Shown here in pieces: positions 11,740-20,997 of a stretch of DNA of 64,000 nucleotides. Under the pieces are notes generated by a model, which did not search any database, was not told where the DNA came from, and saw only the letters and a list, made by a program, of their open reading frames with translations. Origin of the DNA: Mesodorylaimus sp. YZB2_4 (Eukaryota; Nematoda; Enoplea; Dorylaimida; Dorylaimidae); NCBI GenBank assembly GCA_030248295.1, contig JASANH010000153.1:1-64000 (forward strand), in the 5' to 3' direction. Positions within the stretch are counted from its first letter, which is position 1; every line of letters begins with the position of its first letter. Made by a program: the position numbers and the translations under genes.

Positions 11740-11811
11740 GTGGCGGGAATCAAACCCGGTTACCAGATTGCAAGTTGGTGAGTGGCGGCCGAACGGCCAC
11801 TTTCTCGCCAC
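11740..11811 (-). repeat. tRNA-Ala-like unit, right arm
   Basis: Read on the minus strand, GTGGCGA pairs with the 3' side CCGCCAC over six bases. GGGTTTGATTCCC gives a 4-bp T stem, and the loop CTTGCAA would give anticodon TGC. The D-arm region (GTGGCCGTTCGGCC) is too compact for a normal tRNA. It mirrors the unit at 9366-9437 and is the better preserved of the two. It is probably a pseudogene or a SINE head. Confidence 0.45.
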
Positions 11812-12153
11812 TTTAGCAGCGTGCGTTTCACGACTTTCGACTGGCGCAAAGTGGCCGTTCGACCGCGTCATATTTGTCTGCTTTTAGCGCGAATACGGAT
11901 AACTCGCCAAACTATCGAATATCGATTGCTGTTGTTCGTTCGACAACGGCGGTTTTGTTTCGTAATTTTGGAGAAAAGTAACAAAACGGAGTCAATTCAT
12001 TTTATTGACGTATGTAAGTGTTGTCAATCTGTTTTCAGTTTGAGTTTTTAGGAGAGGGTTGGAAAGGTGGCCATATTGGCATTGGCCTCAGCCGGTTCCC
12101 CCTCAACCATACGCTCTTATTTGTATACTGTTTTTAAACTTCTCAGACGAGGA

Positions 12154-12345
12154 ATGGACAAATTGAAGACCTCTACCCTGTGGCGAATTTGCCTATAGGA
12201 TTTTGAATGCGAAATCGAACATTTGATCTGCGGTTATTCATTGTGCACGACTTGTTTCGATAAGATCGAGGCGGACAAGTCAAGCTGTCCAGATCAAGAA
12301 GATGGGTACACAGAGCTGATCTCCAACATGTCAGACGGTTTTTGA
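12154..12345 (+). pseudogene. Decayed RING finger, right-arm copy
   Basis: Sixty-four codons including one internal stop (codon 15) encode RICL, then DFECEIEHLICGYSLCTTCF and KSSCP. This matches the RING core C-x2-C...C-G-H-S-L-C-x2-C...C-P, except that the first Cys is Trp, the His is Tyr and the final Cys is lost. The stop at the end is followed within 20 bases by a GTATGTG splice-donor-like word (12365), and a CAG acceptor-like site precedes the B-box-like frame, so the RING and the next segment look like neighbouring exons. RING domains act in ubiquitin transfer; this copy is not functional. Confidence 0.55.
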
Positions 12346-12392
12346 CGGAGAGACTTCAAGCCGAGGTATGTGCGCTGTATTAAAGAGTACTA

Positions 12393-12869
12393 GTGTATTC
12401 AGGCAAACTTTTTTGTTCGAAAGGGAACCCCTTCTGGACTTGTGCACGGGACTTCGACAGGGATAAAGGAGAGTTTTTGATAGGCGAGCTAGGGCTACCA
12501 GAGGCAGCATCGACCGAACAGAACCGGGACCAACAAGTAGGAGTTTTAGCGCGGGTGTCTCTTGATCTTCACTACAAGCGAACAACCTGTTCAGCTGTGG
12601 TACAACTTGTCAGGTCCAGGCAGACCAGGGGCGAGAAGACTATGGTTCATTTTGGTCCTGGATCGTTAAGAATAGCCATGTGTCTTGCTGTCCTCTGTGC
12701 GAGTGACCGGTCTGTGTGCGGGTGTTTCCGTAATACAGCCAGATTATCTCGTTTGCAGAAAGTAGTGAAGCCGTGCGAAGGAATTCCGTTCGAGATCGAA
12801 ACCGTTCTAAACAATTCAGGAGAACAGATCGAAAATGCAGACGCTGACTTTAAGGTGAGAAGTGAATAA
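12393..12869 (+). pseudogene. B-box-like and coiled-coil-like segment, right-arm copy
   Basis: This 158-codon open frame differs from the left-arm copy by a handful of residues. It begins with a LFCSKGNP...CARDFDRDKGEF stretch similar in layout to a B-box and ends with a charged heptad stretch (EIETVLNNSGEQIENADADF). The frame survives in both arms over 477 bases, which suggests either recent copying between the arms or residual constraint. Its middle part lacks recognisable structure. The assignment to a TRIM-type protein rests on motif order with the RING just upstream. Confidence 0.35.
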
Positions 12870-13039
12870 ACTGCAGAATTTTTTGCTAATTATTTCTGGC
12901 CTCATTTCAGGAAGCCAACTAATTACGAATCGGGTGATCCCAGGCTATGCATGCGTGCGCGCGTTGCAAGGACCTAGAAACAGAAGGTGAGCTTTGGCCT
13001 ACTATCTTCGTATAAGAGTAGGTAGATGATTTGAGTGCT

Positions 13040-13310
13040 CCTGGGCCAGTATCGATCGATCCACCGACGCAGCCGAACAGATGCACCCACATGAACAGTT
13101 AGCAAAGATCGAGGCCACTTTTGTCAACGCGAGCCCAAGGTTATGGTGAGGACCTCGGTGCGACCACTGCTATGAGTTTGGTCATTTACAAGGCGTTTGT
13201 AGAAATCCGCAGCTTGGCTTGTGTTGCTACACGAGTGGTCAATGGTCGTTGTAGTGCGGACTTCAAGACCAATCGACGAAGTTGTATTCGTACAATCAAT
13301 AAGGGCTTAT
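13040..13310 (+). pseudogene. CCHC zinc-knuckle segment, right-arm copy
   Basis: The frame through 13159-13200 gives CDHCYEFGHLQGVC, an exact C-x2-C-x4-H-x4-C zinc knuckle. The upstream part (DRSTDAAEQMHPHEQLAKIEATF) reads as a helical stretch. A TGA stop sits eight codons before the first Cys of the knuckle. A second, broken knuckle follows. Zinc knuckles bind single-stranded nucleic acid in retroviral-type Gag proteins and in several cellular families, some of which also carry RING fingers. No capsid-like domain was seen, so Gag is not favoured. Confidence 0.5.
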
Positions 13311-13409
13311 AATTTCACGATTCCCGTGTGTAGGACCTTTTTTTTGTTGTTCGCGTAATTTGAATGTACCTCTAGCACTTTCAAAATAGAGGGGATAAAA
13401 GAGTATATT

Positions 13410-13779
13410 TTGCTGTCTAGCTCGCAGGCACTTGTTTATAGACCCGGAGTGCAGGAGACTATTTCCTCGTGCATGCACTTCTGGAAAGCCTCGTTAGGAA
13501 CCCACGGGCTACTGAAAACTGCGCACTTTGGCAGAGTTCCATCGACAGGCTGCCTGGCTTACAAGACGGGCAGTGCTCTTTGGCGGCAGTTTGTTCCCAC
13601 TATTTTCGGCCACCACCAAGTTTATTCAATCAAGTGCTGAGTGCACGCGCATTTTAAGTTTAAGTTCATCTGCACTCTTAGACTTTATTTTGGAGTTTGG
13701 GACTTCGACTGTTCAGAAAAAAGGGCTTATTCCGCTGCCTGACGGCCCACTTAAGTCAGCATATAACCAAGGGGGCTAG
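13410..13779 (+). pseudogene. Distal unrecognised part of IR1 right-arm gene
   Basis: This is the mirror of 7397-7766, with overlapping frames of 62 to 83 codons and no recognised domain. It is included because it is conserved between the arms and lies downstream of the zinc-knuckle part. Confidence 0.25.
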
Positions 13780-13922
13780 ACGAGCAAAACGTAAAATCAG
13801 TCCAATTGTAAGACCAGTTTTTGCAAGATTTGATCCATGCCTGGGCTTAAAAGTAAATCACAAGGAGGAAATACAGGCGCTTAATCATTGATTGAGGTAC
13901 AATGATTCTCTTTTGCTTAAAC

Positions 13923-14540
13923 TCACATAGAGACAGGCTTACAGGCGCTTACCATCTCCTGCCCAACCTTCCCTTACTTAAAAGCAAGTTTAGAGGTCGC
14001 CTACTACCTCCCGCCTAAGCTTTTCCCTACTTAGATTCAGGTTTAAAGACGCTCACCACCTGCTGCCCAACCTTCCCTCACTAAGAGGCAGGTTTGAAGA
14101 CAAAGTGTACTCTGGGATTAATGTTCTTATTCTCCAACCTTTTTCCTAGGGCGTTTAGTACCTCACCAATGATAAATTTTGATGGAATCTGTTCATTTTC
14201 AGAGCACTCCGTTGCGGAGAAATCCACTTCCAAACTTTTCCCGCGAAAGTGCTTGCAGGTGCAGAGTTCAAACGTGAAGGAGCGCTTTTCGAAATAGTCC
14301 TTGTGAAAAGTGTGCGCGCCGCGCGCCAAAAATAAAGTCAAATCCGATATAGATAACATTAAAAATTCAGAAAAATTCGGAATTTATATGATAATTAGAT
14401 TACCAATCCTCAAATCTCTTGTCGAATATTTGCGAGATTAAATTTTATTGAACGATTTGTATTATCATTAGTGGAAAAATTTTAATCTTCATATTTTTTC
14501 ATTATCGTTGTCGAGATTATCGCAGAAAAAAGCTTTCATT
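13923..14540 (+). repeat. Left arm of inverted repeat IR2
   Basis: This is the reverse complement of 18521-19240. ORF ends pair exactly (14081 with 18979, 14359 with 18701, sum 33060). The outer end is two tandem units shorter than the right arm, so the outer sum becomes about 33164. The arm holds three minisatellite-type units (13925-14100), the 92-codon frame and an AT-rich inner part ending at GCAGAAAAAAGCTTTC. It starts directly where IR1 ends. Confidence 0.85.
14081..14359 (-). CDS. Unrecognised 92-aa ORF, IR2 left-arm copy
   Basis: The frame MLSISDLTLFLARGAH... is open for 92 codons and matches 18701-18979 with only about eight differences. It contains KDYFEKRSFTFELCTCKHF, then SEVLNAL-type helical sequence and ends NPRVHFVFKPAS. 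The last residues come from the minisatellite border. I do not recognise the family. The antisense frame is also open for 67 codons, so coding is uncertain. A third, diverged copy is at 15755-16111. Confidence 0.3.
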   Translation of the reverse strand: MLSISDLTLFLARGAHTFHKDYFEKRSFTFELCTCKHFRGKSLEVDFSATECSENEQIPSKFIIGEVLNALGKRLENKNINPRVHFVFKPAS

Positions 14541-15754
14541 GTTTATTTTCATCGACACCGATTGAATTTTCCTAGCGATATCAAACGATATTTGGCTCAT
14601 TGAAAAAGATCATGACGCAAGGTCCGATTCGACCAAAAATCTGAATTGTTCTTCTCAAAACGCCAATCCGAGAATGGCAGAATTTATACACGCCTTGTCC
14701 TTCCGCACAGCCTGAAAAAATAAGCCGACTTTACGGATAGGGCACAAATGTCCGCAGAGAAAATTCTGGATAGATTAAAATGTCGAATTCCAGAACGATC
14801 AATCAGTTTTCTGGTCATCGAGTAGATCGAGCGATTGACCCTATACTGTTATCCAAGTTTCAGCGGCAATCAAGAAAAGCATTGGAGGAACAGTTTAAGA
14901 GACAAAGATCGCACCAGTAAATTTCTACTTTTGTTGTCTAAATGTGTTTTCATCCTTGTTAAAATCTTAATTATAAATCATTCTTATTTTTACGCTGAAT
15001 CGGAAATAAAACAACAGATTTAAAAAAAAAATATCTTCAAAATGATGTGGGCCTCCATTATGTAATAAAGATGTGATAATTTGATGCGTATCGCTCGGTC
15101 TTCACTCAGACCGTTGCGCACAGGTGATAAAAATTGTTAGGTCCTGCATGAGTCTAAAATGTGAGACGAGGTTAAACGCATTGAAATGGAGACAAAATAT
15201 CGCCTTTGTCTGCCTACCTCGCAAATTTCAGCAACAACACGTAGTTAAAGAAATTTCTTGTTTTCATGGTCCGAGGCTACCATATATCCGATTCGAATAA
15301 TTGGTTTAATCAGATCAGTAGGTCCTGCAAAAGAAACATGGATTCTGATTTTTCAACTATGTATGAGCAAACCCAAAAGCTAGGAGCGTGATTTTCTCAT
15401 CATTTTTTTACGGCGGGTGTACTCTATGCACGAAGTTGTATTTGCTCACCTCTCCTACCTCTTTAGATTCTGTCCAAGAAACTTATAATTGCTAGTCAAT
15501 GCCAATCTGATTGCTCGTGTGCTAACGTTACTTTCAAAGGCTGCATTCCCATTACAGCAATCAGGGGACGAACATAAAACTGAAGCTGATGAGTCGGAAC
15601 ACATTGAATACTTTTTCCAATGATTTTCAAAGATTAAAATGAGTTTTAAATGTGAATATAACCAGTTTCTTCTCAATTTAGTAGCACCTTCGTATGTATC
15701 TATGTGACTTGTTTTTAAAGGCCGCATGGCGCTTTTTACGAGGACCATTCCAAA
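14541..15754. other. No recognisable gene inside IR2 (1.2 kb)
   Basis: AT-rich sequence with short frames only. No transposase-like frame is visible in the interior of IR2, although this is where an element with long terminal inverted repeats would carry one. Confidence 0.45.
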
Positions 15755-16111
15755 AAGCATTACTTCACGTTTGAACTCTCCACCTGCGGGCACTTTTGCG
15801 GTAAAAGTTTAGAAGTGGATTCCTCCGCAACGGAGGAACCTAAAAATAAACCGATTCCATTAAAATTTATCGTTGGTAAGGTACTAAACGCTCTCGAGAA
15901 GGGGTTGGGAAATGAGAACATTAATCTTAGAGTACACTTTGTCTTTGAGGGTGCCATTGCTGATGTGGTAAGACATGACCATAAACAAAGAGGAGGGGAA
16001 ATAAAAAGAGGAAAGATTGTTGAGAGTGTTTTTCGAGGCTTGAAACATCTTATCATAAGCAATTGCACTTTACTTGCAGCAGCAGGGTATGAGTCTAAAG
16101 GCGTGGGTTAA
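15755..16111 (+). pseudogene. Third copy of the IR2 ORF, longer 3' end
   Basis: The region from GAGGACCATTCC to GTACACTTTGTCTTTGAG is related to both IR2 arm ORFs in plus orientation. The first part is frameshifted; the frame at 15815-16111 (98 codons) starts inside the family at SSATEEPKNKPIPLKF and continues past the point where the arm copies run into minisatellite, with EGAIADVVRHDHKQRGGE and a helical tail. The extended end is also homologous, in reverse, to parts of the inverted-repeat elements at 29.26-29.36 and 52.74-52.83 kb. It may therefore show the original junction between the two repeat families. Confidence 0.4.
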
Positions 16112-16425
16112 ATTGAAGCTATAGGTTGCTATCGTTTTGAAAGCCAAAGGATAGCAACCAGATACTATCCTTTAGCCTTCCCGTCCAAGCAGCAGCAGTA
16201 CACAGCAAATGGTTGTTTTGATGGTGACATCTGTGTGTGAGTGATTACACACTGTGTAATCAATCACTCACACACATGTGAGGCTCTATCTTCGTGCGAC
16301 CGAGTAAATCAACCATGCTTCGCCTGCCTGGTTATCCTCTGTGTGCATTGGCTGGTCTAAAAACTTTTAGTTTGAGATACCAGACTTTTTTGGAAATAAT
16401 GAAGAGGTTTTTCGTTTTTGTGCGA
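16112..16425 (-). mobile_element. Partial copy of the 28.8/52.3-kb inverted-repeat element
   Basis: The words TGTGTGCATTGGCTGGTCTAA, AGACTTTTTTGGAAATAATG and a TGTGTAATCA...CACTCACACA block match the elements at 28951-29780 and 52420-53180. Internal order is reversed or rearranged relative to those copies and most of the centre is missing. A small inverted repeat (AAAGGATAG...CTATCCTTT) sits at 16148-16172. Confidence 0.5.
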
Positions 16426-17598
16426 ACTATTTTCGACCACAACATCGCACACTCACACATAAATCGACTGACGATGAGGGAATTCTTTGCCCACCAAACA
16501 ACTTCATCCAAACATCAGAAAAAAAATCACCAGGGCTCATAAGCGGGAGCGAAAGATGGTTTTCCCCGGATTTTCAGACAAAACTTGAATTTTTTCCACT
16601 CTCGCAGCATTATCAAACCTATTTAACAGGTTCACACTCACAGCATAATTTCTTTTCCTTGCAAAGAAGACACTGACTTTGCATGAGGCAAGCAGACGCA
16701 AGGAACAAATGGAACCAACAGGTAATTTCCAGCATGGATTATTATTTTCAACAATATTACTCAACAACTGGTAAAATATGTCCTGCCCACGGAAACGCTT
16801 CCTCCACATCTTTTTTATGTATGCACATATTCTATCGACAAATTCAATCGAGTTTACCAAACCTAGCTACGCGAGAGCCCACGTTAGCCTATCAATGGCG
16901 CTGCGCTCGACCCGGTCAGTTGATTTTTTCAAACTCCGCGCCAAAAGAGCGGGAGCACGGAATTATTAAGTATTTTTGGTAGACAATTACTCAAGAACCG
17001 TTCGACCAAAAATTTTAAGTTTTCGCATTCTTTGCAAGAAAAGTCAGATCCGCTACGCTCCGAAATTTTAATCGAAATACGCCCAGTACCTGACGAGCAT
17101 TGGATAAAAAAGCCTTAAAAGTGACTATTTTTTCAAAATGACTTTTCAGAAATTCAAGCTTAAAAAACATGGAGATCAAACGGCAGATTACGGAGGCTCA
17201 AGCTTTCAGAAAAATTAATATTTACAACTATATGACCTCTGGTTGCTGCTCTAGGCCAATTTTGTCTCCTTCTCCTCCCCCTCCTCGTCTTTACTCCTGA
17301 AAAAGAAATCGCTTAATCTGGAACTCAGCGATCGCCGGATGGATTTTGTTAAAAATTGGCACGATTGTAGACCCGGCTGATTCTGAAAAGTGTGCGAAAA
17401 ATCAAAAATTGTCGTAAGCAGAATTTGCTATAGCATTGGCATGCTGCCCAATCTTGCGGGTAGATGGAAGTTTTGTGATAATTGTTGAACAACTATTCTT
17501 AATACAGGTACCCTCTTTCTTTAAAAGTTAGTAGTTTTTTCACCAGTTTCCCTCTTTTTTCCTCCGTTTTTTTTATTAACAATGAAAAACCCCAAAAA
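16426..17598. other. No recognisable feature (1.2 kb)
   Basis: Short unrelated frames and AT-rich sequence. No repeat shared with the rest of the window was seen. Confidence 0.45.
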
Positions 17599-17910
17599 AA
17601 GAGGGCCATCCGTAAAGGACATCCAGCAAATCATGCGTTTTTCACTGCCCTCACCCCTATCTGCCTTTTATCTATTCCACCTTGAACCCCTGACTGCAGA
17701 CCCGTTCCCGACCCCTGTTCCCAGTAGCAAATAGTTATTCACTCCAAGAAAGCATTGCTCTCAGCATTGGGCGATTCGCCGAAACGGTGGCTGGATTGGT
17801 TCAATCTGATCCGACTTGTGCGTCAGCCTGTCGGGTTGAGGTTTCACACGCACATATAGTCGCGGGACTCGCTCAGTCGTTTGTCTGGCCGACACATCCT
17901 CCCCTTTTCC
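17599..17910 (+). mobile_element. Short copy of a GGCCATCC-type MITE
   Basis: It starts AGAGGGCCATCCGTAAAGGACATCC and continues with a pyrimidine-rich CCCTCACCCC block, closely matching 23738-23880. The homology resumes at GTCAGCCTGTCGGGTTGAGGTTTCA, which matches 24385-24475. The copy is about 310 bases against 740 at 23.7 kb. Ends of this kind, with a GGACGTCC word next to a C-rich block, are common in small non-autonomous DNA elements of invertebrates; the superfamily is not assigned. Confidence 0.5.
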
Positions 17911-18520
17911 TGCTAGGCTTGGTTGCACAGGGCGCCTGAACTAAGCGGCGAACACTGGCAAAAGCATCGAAATCGTTCTATCTGCTTGAAAAAACCGAAC
18001 TAGAAAAAAAAAATTCAAGCCTGACACAAGTAGCCCAAACCCAACGTGACCAGGAAGCCTGGGCTGACCTGGACGGGTTATAAGCCACGTCAGGTCGGAT
18101 CGTGGATGGGTCGGGTTTGGGCTGAGCCAATATTTGAAAATGAGCGGGCTGGGCTGGTCAGTAAGTTAAACCTATCAAACCCAACAAAATTAAAATTGCC
18201 GACTCTAATTTGCTGCTTATATCAAAATGCAACGACAGATTGCAAGAAACAGCTGAATTTCTAAAGGAACAAGAAGACCAATAAATTACTCAAATACGAC
18301 ATTATTTATTATATTTCCGACGTTTCGTCTTATCTTAAGACATCATCAGGAACTGATAAAAACACATCGTAAGACAAGCAACGCATCAATGAGCTGGAAA
18401 CCTATGGTAGCGCACACAATGTTGATTCTCAGGTAGCGACAACCTATTGCAAAAGCGTGAGTGTTTCAAAGTCCTTCTGCTGATTTAAAGTAGGATGTTT
18501 GGTCACAATATGGATTGAAA
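17911..18520. other. No recognisable gene
   Basis: Contains a run of diverged GGGT/ACCC words at 18030-18180 (variants of CCAACCCAACGTGACC and GGGCTGGGCTGGTC) that looks like a decayed simple repeat. No coding frame is supported. Confidence 0.4.
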
Positions 18521-19240
18521 TGAAAGCTTTTTTCTGCGATAATTTCGACAACGATAATGAAAAAATATGAAGATTGAAATTTTTCCACTAATGATAATAC
18601 AAATCGTTTGATAAAATTTATTCTTGCAAATATTCGACAAGAGATTTGAGGATTGGTAATCTAATTATCATATAAATTCCGAATTTTTCTGAATTTTTTA
18701 ATGTTATCTATATCGGATTTGACTTTATTTTTGGCGCGCGGCGCGCACAGTTTTCACAAGGACTATTTCGAAAAGCGCTCCTTCACGTTTGAACTCTGCA
18801 CCTGCAAGCACTTTTGCGGGAAAAGTTTGAAAGTGGATTTCTCCGCAACGGATGGCTCTGAAAATGAACAGATTCCATCAAAATTTATCATTAGTGAGGT
18901 ACTAAACGCCCTAGAAAAAAGGTTAGGGAATAAGAACATTAATCCCAGAGTACACTTCGTCTTCAAACCTGCCTCTTAGTGAGGGAAGGTTGGGCAGGAG
19001 GTGGTGAGCGCCTGTAAACCTGCCTCTAAGTAGGGAAAAGCTTAGGCGGGAGGTAGTAAGCGCCCTCTAAACCTGTCTTTGAGTGAGGGAAACTTAGGCA
19101 AGAGGTGGTGAGCGCCTGTAAGCCTGCCTCTAAGTAAGGAAAAGCTTAGGCGGGAGGTAGTAAGCGCCCTCCAAACCTGCCTTCAAGTGAGGGAAGGTTG
19201 GGCAGGAGATGGTAAGCGCCTGTAAGCCTGTTTCTATGTA
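18521..19240 (-). repeat. Right arm of inverted repeat IR2
   Basis: Reverse complement of 13923-14540, from GAAAGCTTTTTTCTGCGATAA at the inner end to the GCCTGTTTCTATGTAAG minisatellite unit at the outer end. It has about 104 extra bases (two minisatellite units) compared with the left arm. The array continues beyond the arm to about 20.3 kb, while the left arm ends after about three units. Confidence 0.85.
18701..18979 (+). CDS. Unrecognised 92-aa ORF, IR2 right-arm copy
   Basis: This is the mirror copy of 14081-14359, open throughout, with the landmarks KDYFEKRSFTFELCTCKHF and NALEKRLGNKNINPRVHF. No known domain. Differences from the left copy include Arg to Cys in KHFRG/KHFCG. Expression is unsupported; the frame may be kept by copying between arms. 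Confidence 0.3.
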   Translation: MLSISDLTLFLARGAHSFHKDYFEKRSFTFELCTCKHFCGKSLKVDFSATDGSENEQIPSKFIISEVLNALEKRLGNKNINPRVHFVFKPAS

Positions 19241-20300
19241 AGTAAGGGGAGATTAGGCAGGGGGTAGTAAGCGCCTATAAACCTGTCTCTAAGTAAGAGG
19301 AGGTTAGGCAGGAGGTAGTGAGCCCCTGTAAACCTGTCTCTATGTAAGTAAGGGGAGATTAGGCAGGGGGTAGTAAGCGCGTATAAACCTGTCTCTAAGT
19401 AAGAGGAGGTTAGGCAGGAGGTAGTGAGCCTCTGTAAACCTGTCTCTATGTAAGTAAGGGGAGATTAGGCAGGGGGTAGTGAGCGCGTATAAACCTGTCT
19501 ATAAGTAAGGGAAGGTTAGGCAAGAGGAGAAGCCCCAAACCCAAAAAGAGGAGAAGGAGGTGAAAAAGCGCGTATAAACCTGTCTATAAGTAAGGTTAGG
19601 TTAGGCAGGGGATAGTAAGCGCCTGTAAACCTGTCTCCAGGTAAGGGGAGGTTAGTCAGGGGGTAGTAAGCGCCTATAAACCTGCCTTTAAGTGAAGAAA
19701 ATTTAGCAGGAGGTAGTAAGCGCCTCTTAACCTTTCTCTTAGTAAGGGAAGGTTAGGCATGAGGTAGAAAGCGCCTGTAGACCTGCCTTTAAGTGGGGGA
19801 AAGATGGACATGAGGCTTGTAGGAGGTCCTGTTCAGTCTCTGTTTGGATTGAGGGAGCAAAAGGTAGTAAGCGCCTCTAAACATGCCTCTAAGTGAGGCT
19901 TGTAGGGGGTCCTGTCAAGTCTTTGTCCGGGTGAAGAGGAAAGGAGGCAGTGGGCTCCTCTAAATTTGCCTCTGAATAAGGGAAGGGTGAAAGGGTGGCT
20001 TGTAGCGGTTCCTGTTCGGTCTCTCCCTGGGTGAAGGGAGCAGAAGACAGTGAGCGCCTGTAAACCTGCCCACGTGAGGGGAGAATGGACAAGAGGCTTT
20101 TGGGGGTTCTGCTTAGTCTCTGTCTGAGTGAAGGGGGTAAAAGGCAGCTAGCGCCTCCAGACCCGCCTTTACGCGAGGAAAGGGTGGACAGGAGGCTCGT
20201 GGGGGTTGTGCTTAGTCTCTGTCTGAGTGGAGGGGGCCAAATGTAGTGAGCGGCAGTAAACCTGCTTTGTAGTTAGGGGAGGGTGGGTGAGACGTATATA
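18960..20300 (+). repeat. Minisatellite array, about 52-bp unit
   Basis: About two dozen units follow the pattern GTAAGCGCCTGTAAACCTG, then CCTCTAAGTAAGGGAAGG, then TTAGGCAGGAGGTA. A representative unit, 19009-19060, is 52 bases; others run 50-60, and a later subtype (19790-20270) adds GGCTTGTAGGGGGTCCTG and CAGTCTCTGTCTGAGTGAAGGG. Every unit carries a GTAAG or GTGAG word and variants of CCTG/CAG. Open frames in this stretch are by-products of the repeat. Confidence 0.9.
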
Positions 20301-20570
20301 GAGTACTTTTTTCAACCTCCGGACCACTTATCTTTTAAACAAAGACTGGTTTAGATCTTCTACAAGCCTCCCGCTTACCTGCATCAGCTTGTAGGCACGT
20401 TTAAAGCTGCCCACCACCTTCTGCTCCCCCCTTTATGGAGAGAGAGTAGTTTAGGTACTCTATAAGCCTCCTGTCTACACACCCCCATCTCACAGGAAAG
20501 GTCGGAGCGCTTGCTACCTCCTGAGTATTATTCCCTCAGACAGACACTGGTTTAGACCTTTAAAATCTCT
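20301..20570 (-). repeat. Decayed inverted units beside the minisatellite
   Basis: Words such as CTACAAGCCTCCCGCTTACC, GCCCACCACCTTCTGCTCCC and CGCTTGCTACCTCCTGAG are complementary to the array units (AGGCTTGTAG, GGAGGTAGTAAGCG). The array therefore ends in a short stretch of opposite-orientation, strongly decayed units. Confidence 0.5.
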
Positions 20571-20997
20571 CTTGCCTGCATTTTTTTGGACTACATGAAT
20601 AAAGAGCTTTGCGCGCTTCTAGTCTTTTAAGTTACCAACAATCATATTGTTTATATGGCTACTATTTTTCTTAACCTGTACTACTCTTTTTAGACTCGAA
20701 CATGCCTCCAAAGCAGGTGTGAGTCTAGAAAGAGTGGTACAGAATATAAAAATATAGCGTTCATTAGTGTTAAGGTTTTGGTAAGGTGAGCGGTTCTTAA
20801 GAGCAGCTTACTACATCTAAGGAACCATTATGGCAGAGCGCTCGCAGTCAGAAACTAAAAAATCATCCAAAAACAACATAATTCACGTCGCTGTACTGTG
20901 TTATTTGGCGGCTTAGGTTCGAAATCAAAAGCCTCTATGTACTAACGAGTCAATAGCTGAATCTGAACGAACAAAAAAATTCAATTGCCAGCATCCT
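20571..20997. other. No recognisable feature
   Basis: Unique-looking sequence between the minisatellite and the uncharacterised-family remnant. No exon of that family was found in it. Confidence 0.45.

Larger units (their letters stand above)
11138..13922 (-). repeat. Right arm of giant palindrome IR1
   Basis: This is the reverse complement of 7254-10832 apart from the 795-base segment missing here. Its last bases (CTTTTGCTTAAACTCACATAG) pair with GTTTAGTTTGAGCAAAAG at the left end. The next base to the right already belongs to the second inverted repeat, IR2. All decayed coding segments of the left arm are found again here on the plus strand. Confidence 0.85.

Noticed and set aside
7254..13922. 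IR1 as a Polinton with long terminal repeats
   Set aside because: The centre is only about 305 bases and holds no polymerase or integrase.
19889..20092. 67-codon minus-strand ORF
   Set aside because: It lies wholly in the minisatellite.
18960..20300. CRISPR-like array
   Set aside because: Units are contiguous and diverged with no unique spacers, and the genome is eukaryotic.
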